DNA of 64,000 nucleotides from positions 62,001 to 126,000 of the forward strand of contig CP038130.1 in assembly GCA_004519485.1 (NCBI GenBank). Reading direction: 5' to 3'. The DNA comes from Nannochloropsis oceanica. Taxonomy: Eukaryota > Sar > Eustigmatophyceae > Eustigmatales > Monodopsidaceae. The notes beneath the pieces are model-generated. The model saw only the letters and a program-made list of their open reading frames with translations, searched no databases and was not told where the DNA came from. Shown piece after piece: positions 21,522 through 32,137 of this stretch. A program made the position numbers and the translations under genes. Numbering within the stretch: position 1 is the stretch's first letter; the number at the start of each line of letters is the position of its first letter.

Positions 21522-24075
21522 TCATCTCCGTACCCGCTTGCGCTCTTCGTCGCGACCTCCTCCTCCCCGCTCACGGCGCTCTCTCCTATCCTCACCGCGC
21601 TCACTCTCCCGGCTCCGACTCCGACTCCGGCCTCGCTTTCGATCCCTTTCCCCTCTTTCTCGTTCTCGATGACCGCCACTTCCCCTCGAGGAGACCGACC
21701 ACTCATCGTCAGCGCCGCTTCCTCCACCACCACTCCGTCGGTCCCTGCTCTCCCTCCCTCCTTCTTCCCACCTGTCACCTCCCCCTCCTCCCTGCCTGGT
21801 CTCCTCCCAACGTGGTGGCGGCACTCCTCTCGGCGGAGGCGGGGGGGCGTCTCGTTCTTCTTCTCTCCTTCCCTCTCTACCCCTTTCATGATAAAATTCA
21901 GGCGGCGGCAAGCCATGGGGTGGGAAGCCAAAGTTATGCGGTGGAGCCCCCCCCCTTCCTCTCCCCCTTCCTCCACCTCGTCCTCCCCCTCCACGCCAAT
22001 CATCCTCAAAGAACCTTCCACCCCCCCTCCTACCCCCACCCCGAAAGCTACCTCCTCCTCTACCTCCCCCGCCGTGGAAAGGTGGCGATGGGCCCCCGTG
22101 GTGCGGGTGCTGCTGCCACTGCGGAGGAGGAAGAGGGGGAGGAAGGGGGGGAGGAAGGGGGGGAGGGCCTCCCTGGCCGTCTTCATGCCAGTGAGGGGGA
22201 GGACCACCTGTGGAAGGATGGATGCATGCGTGTTATTCTAGTGATTGAGGTCCGGGTGTCTTCACAACAATGATAAAAAGGACAAAGCCAAATGGTGTCT
22301 CTCTTCGCACAAACAAAGGATACTCTCCCTCCCTCCCTCCCTCCTTCCTTATTTCCTTCCCTCCCTCTTTCTATACCTCCATGGTCAGGATGAAAGGGCG
22401 CCGACGGTCCTCCCCCACCTCCTCGCCCTCCTCTCCTCCCTCCCTCTCCCCGGTACATAGCCGGCGGCAACCCCTCCCTCAATGGAGGTGAGAAATTCAT
22501 CTCCTCCCCTCCACCCCCTCCTCCCTCCACCCCTCCCCTTATCCTTCCCCACTCGGCCTCTTCTTCCTCTTCGAACTTCCTGCCCTCGGCTGCCTTGGCT
22601 TCGAGGATGGAGGCTAGCATGATCTCCTCCTCCTGCGCGGTCTGTACATCCCTCTTCTGTGCCAGCCAACGGAGACGAATCTGTTTTTCCGAGTAGAGCT
22701 TAAGGGAGGGAGGGAGGGAGGGAGGGAGGGAGGGAGGGGTGAGTGTACATGGGTCGCCCCTGCTACTTCTGCTACAGGACAAGACAGCCGATGAATGTGA
22801 GTAGAAATGAATGGCAGGTACTGCGAATGCAGAGCGAGGGAGAGAGGGAGGGAAGGTAGGCGGGAAGGAGGGCAAGTGGAGACGCACCGCCCAGCTCTCC
22901 TCCACGAAACCGTAGTTGAAATAATCCGCTGGTGAGGCCCCGCTGCGGTCCCACCCCTTCTCCTCCACCGTGTTGATATCAATGTCAAAGGCCGTGCGTT
23001 TGAAGCGGAGGCGGAGCTGATCCGTGGGGGGAAAGTCCTCGTCGTGGAACTTCTCGCGGTAATCACGGATGGCTACGAGGGGAGGGCGGGAAGGAAGGAG
23101 GGGGGAGGAGTTGGGGAACAGAGAGGGATGAGTAAAAATTACAAGAGCGTCAGAGGAGATGAAATTTCCTTGCTAGTATTCTGTCGTCTCTCCCTCCCTC
23201 CCTCCCTCCTTCACTCCCTCCTTCACTCCCTCCCTCCCTCTCCCTCTGGCCTTACCTGGGTGCTTCAGCGGGTCTGTGAACATGTCGGCTTCATCCTCGC
23301 CCTCCCTCTCGCCCTCGCCCTCCTTCCCTTCCTCGTCATCCGCGCCGAACCCCTCCCAAGCGGCAGCCCGTCGACTGTAACGGTGAGATTGCAAAGAGTG
23401 ATGGTGAGCATTATGACAGCAGAGAACTAAGAGACCGTATCTCCACACACCCCAAAAACAACCTACCGTTCCTCCGCTGCTTCCTCCTCCTCCTCCCCTT
23501 CTTTCTCTTCCCCTGCCGCTTTTCCTCCCTCCGCCACAGTAGCGGCTGCTGATGCTGCTGTACTTCCTGCTGTGCCTGCCCCTGCGCCTCCCTCGAGGCC
23601 TGGCCGCACGTACTTGTTGGCAAACGACCGGTACCGCGCTGGCCCCGTCATGACCAGCTTGATGTCATCATCACTCTCGTCCTCGCATTCCTCCTCATCT
23701 TCCTCCTCGTCTGTGCTTTCCTCATCTTCCTCCTCCATCTCCTCTTCGTTTACATCTCCCACCTTTTCCTCATTCTCGACGACGGCTGCTACTTTACGTC
23801 CACGTGGGTCTAATGGAGCAGGTTGCGGTGGTGCCTCAACCGCCGCCTCCTTCATCTTCTCTTTTTCTCCCATCTTTCTCTTCGCCGGAGCAGAGGCCGC
23901 TGCTTCTACGTTAGCAGCAGGAGGTGAAACGTCTGCGGCAGCAACGCTACTTGCTGCGGACCTGGAAGGAAAGGGAGGGAGAGAGAGGGGCACATGATGG
24001 GGATGACGATATTATAATGAACGCAGCCCTTGGTTTTCTGTGCTTTCCCTACCTCGTTGGCCGTTTGGGGGGCAT
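21522..24075 (-). CDS. FIP1: FIP1, pre-mRNA 3'-end processing factor
   Basis: Six exons join in frame to about 609 aa: 24053-24075, 23467-23961, 23256-23374, 22888-23072, 22377-22698 and 21522-22207. The 23-nt first exon supplies MPPKRPT and fits the phase of the next exon exactly. An acidic region (EEEDEESTDEEEDEE...SDDDIKLVM) precedes the FIP1 signature at about residues 245-275: FDIDINTVEEKGW, then SGASPADYFNYGF and EESW. Downstream come a charged helix, an RGG/Pro-rich region (GGGGRGGGSFRGGGRRGG; PPHNFGFPPHGLPPPEF) and a C-terminus of Arg-Asp/Arg-Glu/Arg-Ser dipeptides, as in plant and animal FIP1. FIP1 bridges poly(A) polymerase to CPSF in the nucleus. Longer than yeast Fip1 and close to animal FIP1. 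Confidence 0.9.
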
Positions 24076-26180
24076 CCTGCTTCTACTTTCCCTTCTAAGC
24101 GACCTCTCCTCCTGCCTGTGCATGTATGGGCGCGGAGGGAAACTGGCTTGGTCTTGGTGTTCATGATGCAATGGTTTGGTCTTTCGCGCTGCCCAGGCCT
24201 TTTTTCCTTCAAGGCGCGAACCAGCCTGAGGTGTTCGTCGCCGTCCATGGGGAGGTTGATTTCTGCGTGTCCTCTCACCAATTAATCAATCAATCTATCT
24301 ATCTACCTACCTATCTATCTATCTATCAATCAATCAACTACTCATCATATTGACTCCTCAATCAACCAATCAATCTATCCATCATCATATCGAGACTTCT
24401 TCCATTGATGGCGTATTCTTTATTTCATCTACTCGACTCACGGCACATACACATTGTCACATTTTTATGACGAACCCTGACTATGACTACATTATGCACC
24501 TCAAGAGCCACTCAGGCGGCAGTTAAATCGAAAGCAGTTCCTTAAGGCAGCCACGCCAACCTTTATCACCCTCGGTGTCACCACACACCCACTGCCGCCT
24601 GGACAGCCCAAGCCGAAGCCCAAGCCGTAATCCATCGCTCAAGCCAGCAGCATCGATGACGGGACCGCCGCTCACCCTTATGGATCTACGGACGAATAAG
24701 GGCCGGTGATGAATGTCGTGTGAGGCATCAAATCTCATCGATAACCCGACATTTGCCAGGCGCTTGGTACCCTCCTCGATCAGGCCATAGACCACTTTGA
24801 AGCACCTTGAGCCTCAAAGTGATGCTTCTGGCGTCATTCGATCGTCAGCGCATTGCTCCTCCAAGAAAACTTCCACCTGCGGTGTGATGAGACTTTTCTT
24901 GTCCAATCCATGTTGCTTTGGTTCTGGATGTAGAAAGAGTGTAGATGGATGCACTGCGACTTAACGCCTTTGACCATATAAGAATTGTCCTTTCCACTTG
25001 GTCATTCTTGCCCTTCAAATGACTACATGAACACGAAAACATTATAGTGCAGCAACGCCCAATCAAGAGGCATACGGGTACGACTCCAAGCAAAGAGTAC
25101 GAAAAGTACAATAAAGATGAGCTGGATTAAAAGCAAACAAATATCGCTGCGTCATCTTTAAAATCAACAGACAAATAGCGAACTGTACTCCTATGTCTTG
25201 AGACCTATCTTAGTACTACAAGCTCATCTAAGCCGTTGTCGCCTTTATTGTGCGGTTAGCGAGCAAGCCGCCCTGTAGGAGCTACATGCCCAAATACTGT
25301 AGCGGCAATTATGGTCTCATGTAGGGTTTGAAGATACACATTCACTGACGATTTTAGCCCCGAGCTAGATACATTTCTTTCTTTCCAAACAGATTGGGTG
25401 CAGGATGACAAGGCGAGGCCAGAATTAGCTTTGCCAAGCAGACTTGTCACTCTTTGGGACACCTCCGTGATTATCACATCTAAAAAGAAATCAGCCATAG
25501 TTTCCCTGCCTTCCCCTTTGATAACGTTTACGTTCAGCAGTAAGAAAAGAGCTAGGGACCGAAATACTTCGAAAGAGACCCTATCAAGCAACTCAAGCTT
25601 ACGCAAAGGTGCTGATGATAATGGCATTAAGTTTTGGTTGCCAAATTAACCCTTAAATCCGGCAGCCAACCACACGACATTGACCACAAGTTCACCTGTA
25701 AGAAGCGAAGGCTTGCGCACGTTGCCTTTGCTTCCGTTGCCCACGCCAACGGAAAATTATCGGCGAAGACCCCACCCCTAGGTGCCCAGCATGTAACCAT
25801 GACATGACAAACTTGCTTATACGATCATAAATGTCATACCAGTGCCAATCCGGCAAAATGTTTACCATCTCCTCTGTCCGTTTTCACAATGGGCGAGCGG
25901 CGGCCCATCTTCTCCACCAGGAAAACTAAAAGTTTGCCAGGCCTTGCCCCGCTGCCCCGATCGCTGCCTCTAACCCCAACACGACACCCCAACGTCATGC
26001 ATCCTACAAGACTTTTGAAGGCTTTTTGAGTCTGTCTCATCTCGATTCTCGCCGGTGCCACACGCCTCACGGCTTCGACACTGTTGCCCTCCTATACCTT
26101 GCCCAAAGTCCTCTCTGCTGCTGCCGCCCCCCGTCGTCGCCTGGAGAACAAGGCTGAGGAAATCCTGTCATTACGAACCG
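24076..26180. other. 2-kb gene-poor region
   Basis: Upstream of FIP1 and of the WW protein. It contains a (CTAT/CAAT) tetranucleotide repeat and then unremarkable sequence. The largest frame is a 123-codon minus-strand ORF (25256-25627, ATG start) with no recognisable domain. I do not call it. Its 3' part may hold an unseen first exon of the WW gene. Confidence 0.5.
24284..24345. repeat. Tetranucleotide microsatellite
   Basis: Mixed CAAT/CTAT/CTAC units on the + strand, upstream of FIP1. Confidence 0.85.
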
Positions 26181-26252
26181 GTGTCCTCGAGGCAGAGACA
26201 GGCATCCGAGCCAACCTTGGACGACATTTGCAACCAAGGCCGGTTGCCAGGC

Positions 26253-27153
26253 ATGGACACGGAGAAGGACAAGGATCTGTTGTGGATTGCAGGGCAAGGC
26301 TACACGGCGCCTTTGCCCAAGGCGTGCGGTATTTTTCACATGGAAACGGAGGAATTGGGTAAAACAGAAGGATTGCGACCATATTATTTAAACCTCGAAA
26401 CTGGCAAGAGTCAATGGGACGATCCTATCGACACGCAAATGCGCAAGCTGTACAAGACGGAGCGGCAAGAGAAGACGATGCGAGAATCGTTGGCTGCCCC
26501 GCATACGACAAACAATCATGGCATTTATGCCTCATCGAAAAATCTGAAAATAAAAAATAAGCCTTCCCAAAGAAGGAGCGTGAATGCTGCCGGCACCATC
26601 CAATCGGCGAGGGGTCAGCCGGTCTCTCCCCGCACGACGAGGACTTTTGCTTTGAGGGCTGCCCGTGTCAAGGCCATTCAGGAATGTGCTATGACAGCAG
26701 TGAAGGTTGTCTCATCATCGTCACTTCAGACGCCAAGCACCAGCCTTCCTTCTTCCTTCCCATCCTCTTCCTTCTCAAGGCGGTCCTCATTCCCTCCATC
26801 TTCGATCAGATCAAGCACCACAAAGAGAGCCACACCAGAAAGGAGGCAAGCAACGGCCATGGGAGTCAGTCCGGTATCAGCCCAGACGACGATAGGTTCT
26901 CTCATTTTGTCAGACTGTAGCGCCTTTGGGGAAGGAGCGGAGACGATCAAACCCACCACCAGCAGCTGCACCAGCCAGAGTACCAGTAATAACGGTGCAG
27001 CACCCCCAATGAGGATTAGAGGCGATGCAGGCATCTACTGCTCTCCCTCTATGGCAGCTCTACTAACAGACAGGCTGGATGTGGAGATAAAAGAGTTCAG
27101 GGGCTATCGCCAGACTTTTTCAAACCACGTACGTCTGACCAACCGCACAGGAG

Positions 27154-27196
<43 letters not shown>

Positions 27197-28397
27197 GAGG
27201 AGGAGCAACAGCAGCAGCAGCAGCAAGGTGGGCGATATTTCCTTACCTAACACGATCCAAAGCAAAAGGAGGGCAAGCAGACGGGAAAGGATAGTAGTAA
27301 AAGGGGGAGCTGAAGAAGGCGAAGAAAAAGCAGCAGCAGAAGAAGAGAAAAGGGTAAAAAAGAGCAGCAACACTTGCAGCTACTCCACCAGAGCGCAGAT
27401 GCAGGCTGAAGCAGAAGCGGCAGTTGCGCGGGCACTGCTTGAGAAAGCACGGTTGGCCTCTGTGCGCTTGAGTAGTGAATCGACTCTTCTCGAAACACAA
27501 CTGGAAAAGCTAAGGGCACGTGGCAGCTGTCTTCAGGACGCTCTATACGTGGCACAGGGCCGGATAATTGAAGGCGGGAAGGAACGGATGAAAGAGGAGA
27601 AGGGGGAGGAGGACGAAAAGGAGGTGAGAAGGTGGGACGATATGGAGCTAGTGCGTGCCAAGGAGAGGGTGGCAGAGGGGCGGGATAAGCTCAAAAAGGA
27701 TGTTGCCATGTGCCAATCCATGCTGGCGGCCTCTATGAGGAGCTCCAGCAGCGGCCTGATAGCTGTCTTGCCATCCTCCTCATCCTCCTCCTATCCCGTT
27801 CCTTCCACCATCACTTCCTTTCCCTCTTTCTCCTCCCCCTTTTCTCCCTTCTCTCCCTCCTCCCCCTTCCTATCCTCCTCTTTTTCGTCCCCTTCTTTTA
27901 CTGCTGCCGCCATTGACGCACCAGACCAGCCGTTGCAACGCCTGATAGAAGAGAATAAAGCCCCGTCACTTCAACTTTTCGCCGCTCAGCGCCTTAGTCG
28001 ACAAGAGCTACTGGAGCAGCAGCAGCAATGGGGCACCCCTCTCGAGGTCGACATGCAGCACCGCTTGGTTTCAAAAGGAAATGAAAAAAAGGCCAATCTA
28101 GACGACCAGAAACGGCTGCTCAAAGATAACTCCTGCTCCGATGCTCAACTCATGGATTTACCCGAGGATGTGCGTGCGAAAGAAGTAGCTACACCATGCA
28201 AGGCCGCGTTTCTGAGTTCGCCTTCAACCTCGTGGTCTCCTTCTAGTGCCTTGACCACAAGAACGCGACCAGCAAAAGAGGCTGCGTCCTATTCTATTTT
28301 GTCGGCGGCGATCTCCCCTTCTACAGTCCTGGCGGCCTTGAACCGTCGGATGAAGGATCAACAAATGTCCTTCTCCACCTCCTCCCCGTCTTCGTAA
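26253..28397 (+). CDS. WW-domain, serine-rich coiled-coil protein (CEP164-like N-terminus)
   Basis: From the ATG at 26253 the frame encodes 714 aa. The start reads GMDTEKDKDLLWIAGQGYTAPLPKA, then PYYLNLETGKSQWDDP and MRKLYKTERQ. This resembles the N-terminus of CEP164 and related basal-body proteins, where an acidic 'DLLWIA..G...PLP' helix precedes a WW domain. The second Trp is present; the usual first Trp is missing and 18 residues sit in its place. The frame 26084-26180 (NKAEEILSLRTG) would splice neatly (GT at 26181, AG at 26250) to give a longer helix, so the true start is probably upstream and unseen. Later parts are Ser-rich with two coiled coils (about 430-480 and 620-650). A centriolar role is only suggested. 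Confidence 0.7.
27149..27195. repeat. AGC trinucleotide tract (poly-Ser)
   Basis: About 15 AGC units coding for Ser in the WW protein, with a shorter second tract at about 27205-27225. Confidence 0.9.
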
Positions 28398-29071
28398 TTA
28401 TATTCATCTCTTGCCTCGAAACAACGACTCAAGCAACTCGAGAAGGCATTGCTCGAATCAAACGAAATGGAGTCAGAACTCAACGAGAACAGCCGCTTAT
28501 TGAACCTGCCGAATAAAAATTGATGCCGAACGAAGAGGAGGCAGATGTGCCAAATTAGAGCGGAGGAGGGATGATGACGGTACGCAACGAAGATTATGTG
28601 AATGGAAGGCAGGAGGAAAACGACAAAGAGAGAGAATGTGGTTGTCAAAAAGGATCGATGGCAAGAGTTGATCACGGCGCGGCCCCAAAAAAGGAGGGAG
28701 GTTGTGTGAGAGTGGAGCGAGCAATAAAGATATCAAGCACGTGATAAAGAAGATCACAATTACATAATAAATAAATGCAAGAAATAATGTGTAAATGCCA
28801 GACCCGTCCCTTGTTTTTTAAGCTCAGCCAACGGTTGGGGAAGCTCTCTTGACCGCAGCTGACCCGGAAAAAGAAGACGTCAGTGTCGGTGCGACTTTTC
28901 TGATTGTAGTTCTCAAGCATCTTACACCCACGTCCACCCACCACACATGCAGGTGGCCTACAAATGCCCTGCATTTCCATTTAGGCACTTAGGTCACAGG
29001 CACCTACTTCCCTGCCCGCCACCGCTGTTCATTTTCGCACTTCTGAGCAAGGTCAACTTCACTTCCACAAG
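28398..29071. other. Intergenic region
   Basis: About 670 bp downstream of the WW gene, with an AATAAA at about 28724. It includes the upstream region of the transporter gene. No gene seen. Confidence 0.5.
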
Positions 29072-30694
29072 ATGCAAACGGAGCAAGCAGCAATACCCCC
29101 GGCGCAGCAATCAAGATGGCGGGCTACCGGCGCGGTGCCCCTATCGATAATCCTTATCCTTCTTTCCATCATTTTAATGATGGAACCCACGGCCAGCTCG
29201 ACAGGCAGTGTTGAGGCCGGCAACAGCAGATGGATAGCAACGACGTCTGGGCACCCAATAAGAAGAAGACATCTAGGGCTAGAGACAGTCATCAGCAGCG
29301 GCCTGTGTTCCTCATTTGTCCCACCTCCGCCTCCCCCACCATCATCGCCATCATCATTCCCCTCCTCTGGCAACGGTGTTTCAAATACAAGGAAAAGAAG
29401 AAGAAAAAGTGGTGATGACAGGAACACACCCCTCAGCCGGACAGGCAGCACGCGGCGGAGCAGCAAGCAAATGCGCTTTTCGCCTTCCGAGGCCACGCCT
29501 TCCTCCTCTTTCTCCTCCTCCTCCTCCTCCTCCTTTTCTTCCATCCCAAACTCCAAGAGCCGCAAGGTCCTCTTCTCTGCCTTGCAAGCCCAATCTTCAA
29601 CACTACCACGTGAGGCCCCCGCCCTTCCTCCCCCTCTCCCTCCCTCCTTCCTCTCCACCGCCCCCTCCACCCGCGGCAAAACCATTTTCAGTGGCCTCCA
29701 ACAAATCTGGACGAGTCTTAAAGGCGGCAGGGGGAAGGCGGACCCTGATGGGGGGGGGGAAGGCGGGGGAGGGGATAATACGGCCTTCAAAGCCATGCTC
29801 GCCTCGGTTGCCGTCATATACGGTACCAATTTTGGAGCCATCAAATACCTGGATGAAGCCAACGTGGACGTCTCCATTGTCACGGCAATCCGTTTTGCCC
29901 TGGCCTCGCTGGCCCTGTGCCCTTTCCTCTACAAAGCTCCTTGGCCAGTGGTGTTGCGTGGGATTGAGGTAGGGGTGTGGGTATCCGTAGGCTACATTGC
30001 CCAGGCCATTGGTCTTCAAACCACGCAAGCCTCCAAGTCGGCCTTCATCTGCTCCCTCGCCGTCGTAGTCGTCCCCATTGTCAATGCCATTATTTACAAG
30101 AAGAAAGCCCCTCCCACCACCTGGCTGGCCTCCCTCCTCGCCGTGGCTGGCGTCGGCCTCCTCACCCTCGAAGGGAAGGGCAACCCCCCCTGCATTGGCG
30201 ACCTATGGTCCCTAGGACAGCCTATAGGCTTCGGAATCGCCTTTGTTCGCACAGAACAATGCATGCAAGCCAATAAGGGCGAGGCCCTGGCCATGACAGC
30301 TTCGCAGATGGCGGCAGTCTTGGCATGCTCCATGCTTTGGGTCTCCTTCACCCTCACGTCCAACACACCCGACCTAAGCGTCCTGTACGAGCCAGTAAAT
30401 CTCGCGGCCTTGTTCTACACGGGTGTCATCACCAGTGGCGTCGCCGTCGTGGCGGAGAGCGTCGCCCTGGCCCATATTTCCGCCGAGGAGACTACCGTGA
30501 TCCTGTCGACGGAGCCGCTGTGGGCTGCCCTGTTCGGGTCAGTGATATTGGGGGAGACAATGAGTGGATTTGGCTATTTGGGAGGGGCTGTGATATTGCT
30601 CGGGTGCTTGGTGACTCAGTTGAAGCTGCCGAAGACTTTAGAGAAGCTGCTGAAGCCGTGGGGGGAAGGAGTGGAGGAGGCAGGGGAGGATTGA
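29072..30694 (+). CDS. DMT-superfamily (EamA) membrane transporter
   Basis: An uninterrupted 540-aa frame. The first about 245 residues are a hydrophobic leader (AVPLSIILILLSIILMM) followed by a Ser/Arg/Pro-rich linker, which could be an organelle-targeting region. From about residue 245 there are ten hydrophobic helices in two repeats, as in EamA transporters: FKAMLASVAVIYGTNFGAIKYL, the AIRFALASLALCPFL helix, SAFICSLAVVVVPIV, then ALFYTGVITSGVAVVAESVA, ISAEETTVILSTEPLWAALFG and FGYLGGAVILLGCL. The last segments are typical ('P-L-W-A-A-L-F-G...G-E'). The substrate is unknown; relatives export amino acids, drugs or sugar phosphates. No intron, unlike genes further left and right. An AATAAA at about 30784 may be its polyadenylation signal. 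Confidence 0.88.
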   Translation: MQTEQAAIPPAQQSRWRATGAVPLSIILILLSIILMMEPTASSTGSVEAGNSRWIATTSGHPIRRRHLGLETVISSGLCSSFVPPPPPPPSSPSSFPSSGNGVSNTRKRRRKSGDDRNTPLSRTGSTRRSSKQMRFSPSEATPSSSFSSSSSSSFSSIPNSKSRKVLFSALQAQSSTLPREAPALPPPLPPSFLSTAPSTRGKTIFSGLQQIWTSLKGGRGKADPDGGGEGGGGDNTAFKAMLASVAVIYGTNFGAIKYLDEANVDVSIVTAIRFALASLALCPFLYKAPWPVVLRGIEVGVWVSVGYIAQAIGLQTTQASKSAFICSLAVVVVPIVNAIIYKKKAPPTTWLASLLAVAGVGLLTLEGKGNPPCIGDLWSLGQPIGFGIAFVRTEQCMQANKGEALAMTASQMAAVLACSMLWVSFTLTSNTPDLSVLYEPVNLAALFYTGVITSGVAVVAESVALAHISAEETTVILSTEPLWAALFGSVILGETMSGFGYLGGAVILLGCLVTQLKLPKTLEKLLKPWGEGVEEAGED

Positions 30695-30973
30695 GGTATG
30701 TAATGCAGAACGAGGAGGAGGAGGAGTGGTGGTAGTAGTAGCAGCAGTCACAACAGCAGCGGCTGGAGCGGCAGATGGATGGAAATAAATGTCAGTGTTC
30801 ACAAAAAGGAAAGGGAATAAATGACAAAGGGAAAAGTAAGAGAGGTACAGAGATACTATAAGTCAAAGATAAATACGCAGAGATTAACCGACTGAAGATT
30901 AGAGCGGGAAAAGAGCGAGGCATTACGAGAGGATTCTTGTAATTTCTTTCCTCACCTTCCCATACGCACAAAA

Positions 30974-32137
30974 TCACTTTCTTTCCTCCCCCCCCCTCTT
31001 CTGGCCTCCGTTCGCTATCTCTGTCTCCTCCAGCCCCTCTGTGACGCTCCTATATTTCTGCGCAATATAGTCTGATACCACGATCGGGGGATATTTCCCT
31101 GCCTTCCTCCTCCCGCCCTCTCTCTTTCCCTCGCCGCCCTCCTCCTCCTCCTCCTCCTCAAATGGTGGCAGACATTCCACGACTGCCGCTGGATTCGCCG
31201 TGAAGAAAAAGGGTATTGAATACCTCTCTTTACCGTCTCGGTTCACCACCCGATGAGGCGTAGACTGCAAACAATCGTTCGTCCACCGCTGAAGGAGATC
31301 GCCCAAGTTACATATTAAAAGCCACTCCTCTTCCTCACTAACTTTTTTTTCCCCTCCTTCTTCCGTGGCATCATCCTTCATTTCCCTACACGGAGGAACT
31401 CGCAACCATTCTCTTTCTCCTCTTCCTCCCTCCCTTGGGCATAGCACCTCTAACCCCTCCTCCTCTGTCAGCAAAAGCGTCAGTACCCCCCAATCTGTAT
31501 GTGAACCACAGCCAAAAACACCCTCCTCCACACGTGACACCACAGGAGAATAATGCAATAAACGGGTTACCGCCGATGCGTGCGGAGAGAATGCTTTTTG
31601 GTCCTCGTGAAGGTAAGAGGGCGGCAAGCCCACAGAGGCCTGCAGGAGGCGTGTCACACGATGTGCCACTTCTTCCATTGCTGCGTGGTACTCCTCCAAC
31701 ACCGGCCGGAAATGAGGAAGAAGGGTGGCATCGGGCCAGGGTTGAGTAGAAGAAGGAGGCGTGAGGTTGAGTCGGAAGCCTTCTTGCGTGCAAGGCTGGC
31801 TTTGCTCATTCTTATTGAGCGTCTCGGTGCCGAGCGCTTGGTAGCCCTGGCTGTGATCGGCGTATGTCAGAGTTTGTTTGGTTGCCAGGGGAAGGGCAAA
31901 AAAACTTCGGCATTCACGCAGAGCCGCCCGGAGAAGAGAAGGAGATATGTCATGGCCTTGTAGATAGAAGAAGCCGTAGGTCTCGCAGGCACGGCGGAGG
32001 GCAGGGAGGGACGGGCGTGTTAGGTCAATGATGGGAAGAGGGGAGGAGGTTGGGTAAGCGGCTTCCGTGGCTGGTGGCCTCCCTGCACCTGCTTCCCCTT
32101 CAAGAACTTGAGCTGCCGTTGGTCCTGGTGACTTCAT
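30974..32137 (-). CDS. 2-oxoglutarate/Fe(II)-dependent oxygenase, IPNS-like
   Basis: A single-exon frame of 387 aa starting at the ATG at 32137. It has the N-terminal DIOX_N region (PIIDLTRPSLPALRRACETYGFFYLQGHDI) and the jelly-roll core with the iron ligands: GSHTDWGVLTLLL (His-x-Asp, about 220) and STPHRVVNRDGKERYSIPFFF, holding the distal His and the Arg-x-Ser that binds 2-oxoglutarate. The other core landmarks (NLGDLLQRWTND) are present, so it should be active. The family includes isopenicillin N synthase, gibberellin and flavonoid oxidases. The substrate cannot be read from sequence. Two Glu/Gly-rich inserts lengthen loops. It converges with the transporter on the other strand, 280 bp apart. 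Confidence 0.92.
   Translation of the reverse strand: MKSPGPTAAQVLEGEAGAGRPPATEAAYPTSSPLPIIDLTRPSLPALRRACETYGFFYLQGHDISPSLLRAALRECRSFFALPLATKQTLTYADHSQGYQALGTETLNKNEQSQPCTQEGFRLNLTPPSSTQPWPDATLLPHFRPVLEEYHAAMEEVAHRVTRLLQASVGLPPSYLHEDQKAFSPHASAVTRLLHYSPVVSRVEEGVFGCGSHTDWGVLTLLLTEEEGLEVLCPREGGRGEREWLRVPPCREMKDDATEEGGEKKVSEEEEWLLICNLGDLLQRWTNDCLQSTPHRVVNRDGKERYSIPFFFTANPAAVVECLPPFEEEEEEEGGEGKREGGRRKAGKYPPIVVSDYIAQKYRSVTEGLEETEIANGGQKRGGEERK

Noticed and set aside
25256-25627. 123-codon minus-strand ORF with ATG
   Set aside because: No domain, no splice context and no neighbour relation. Length is not beyond chance in a 2-kb gap.
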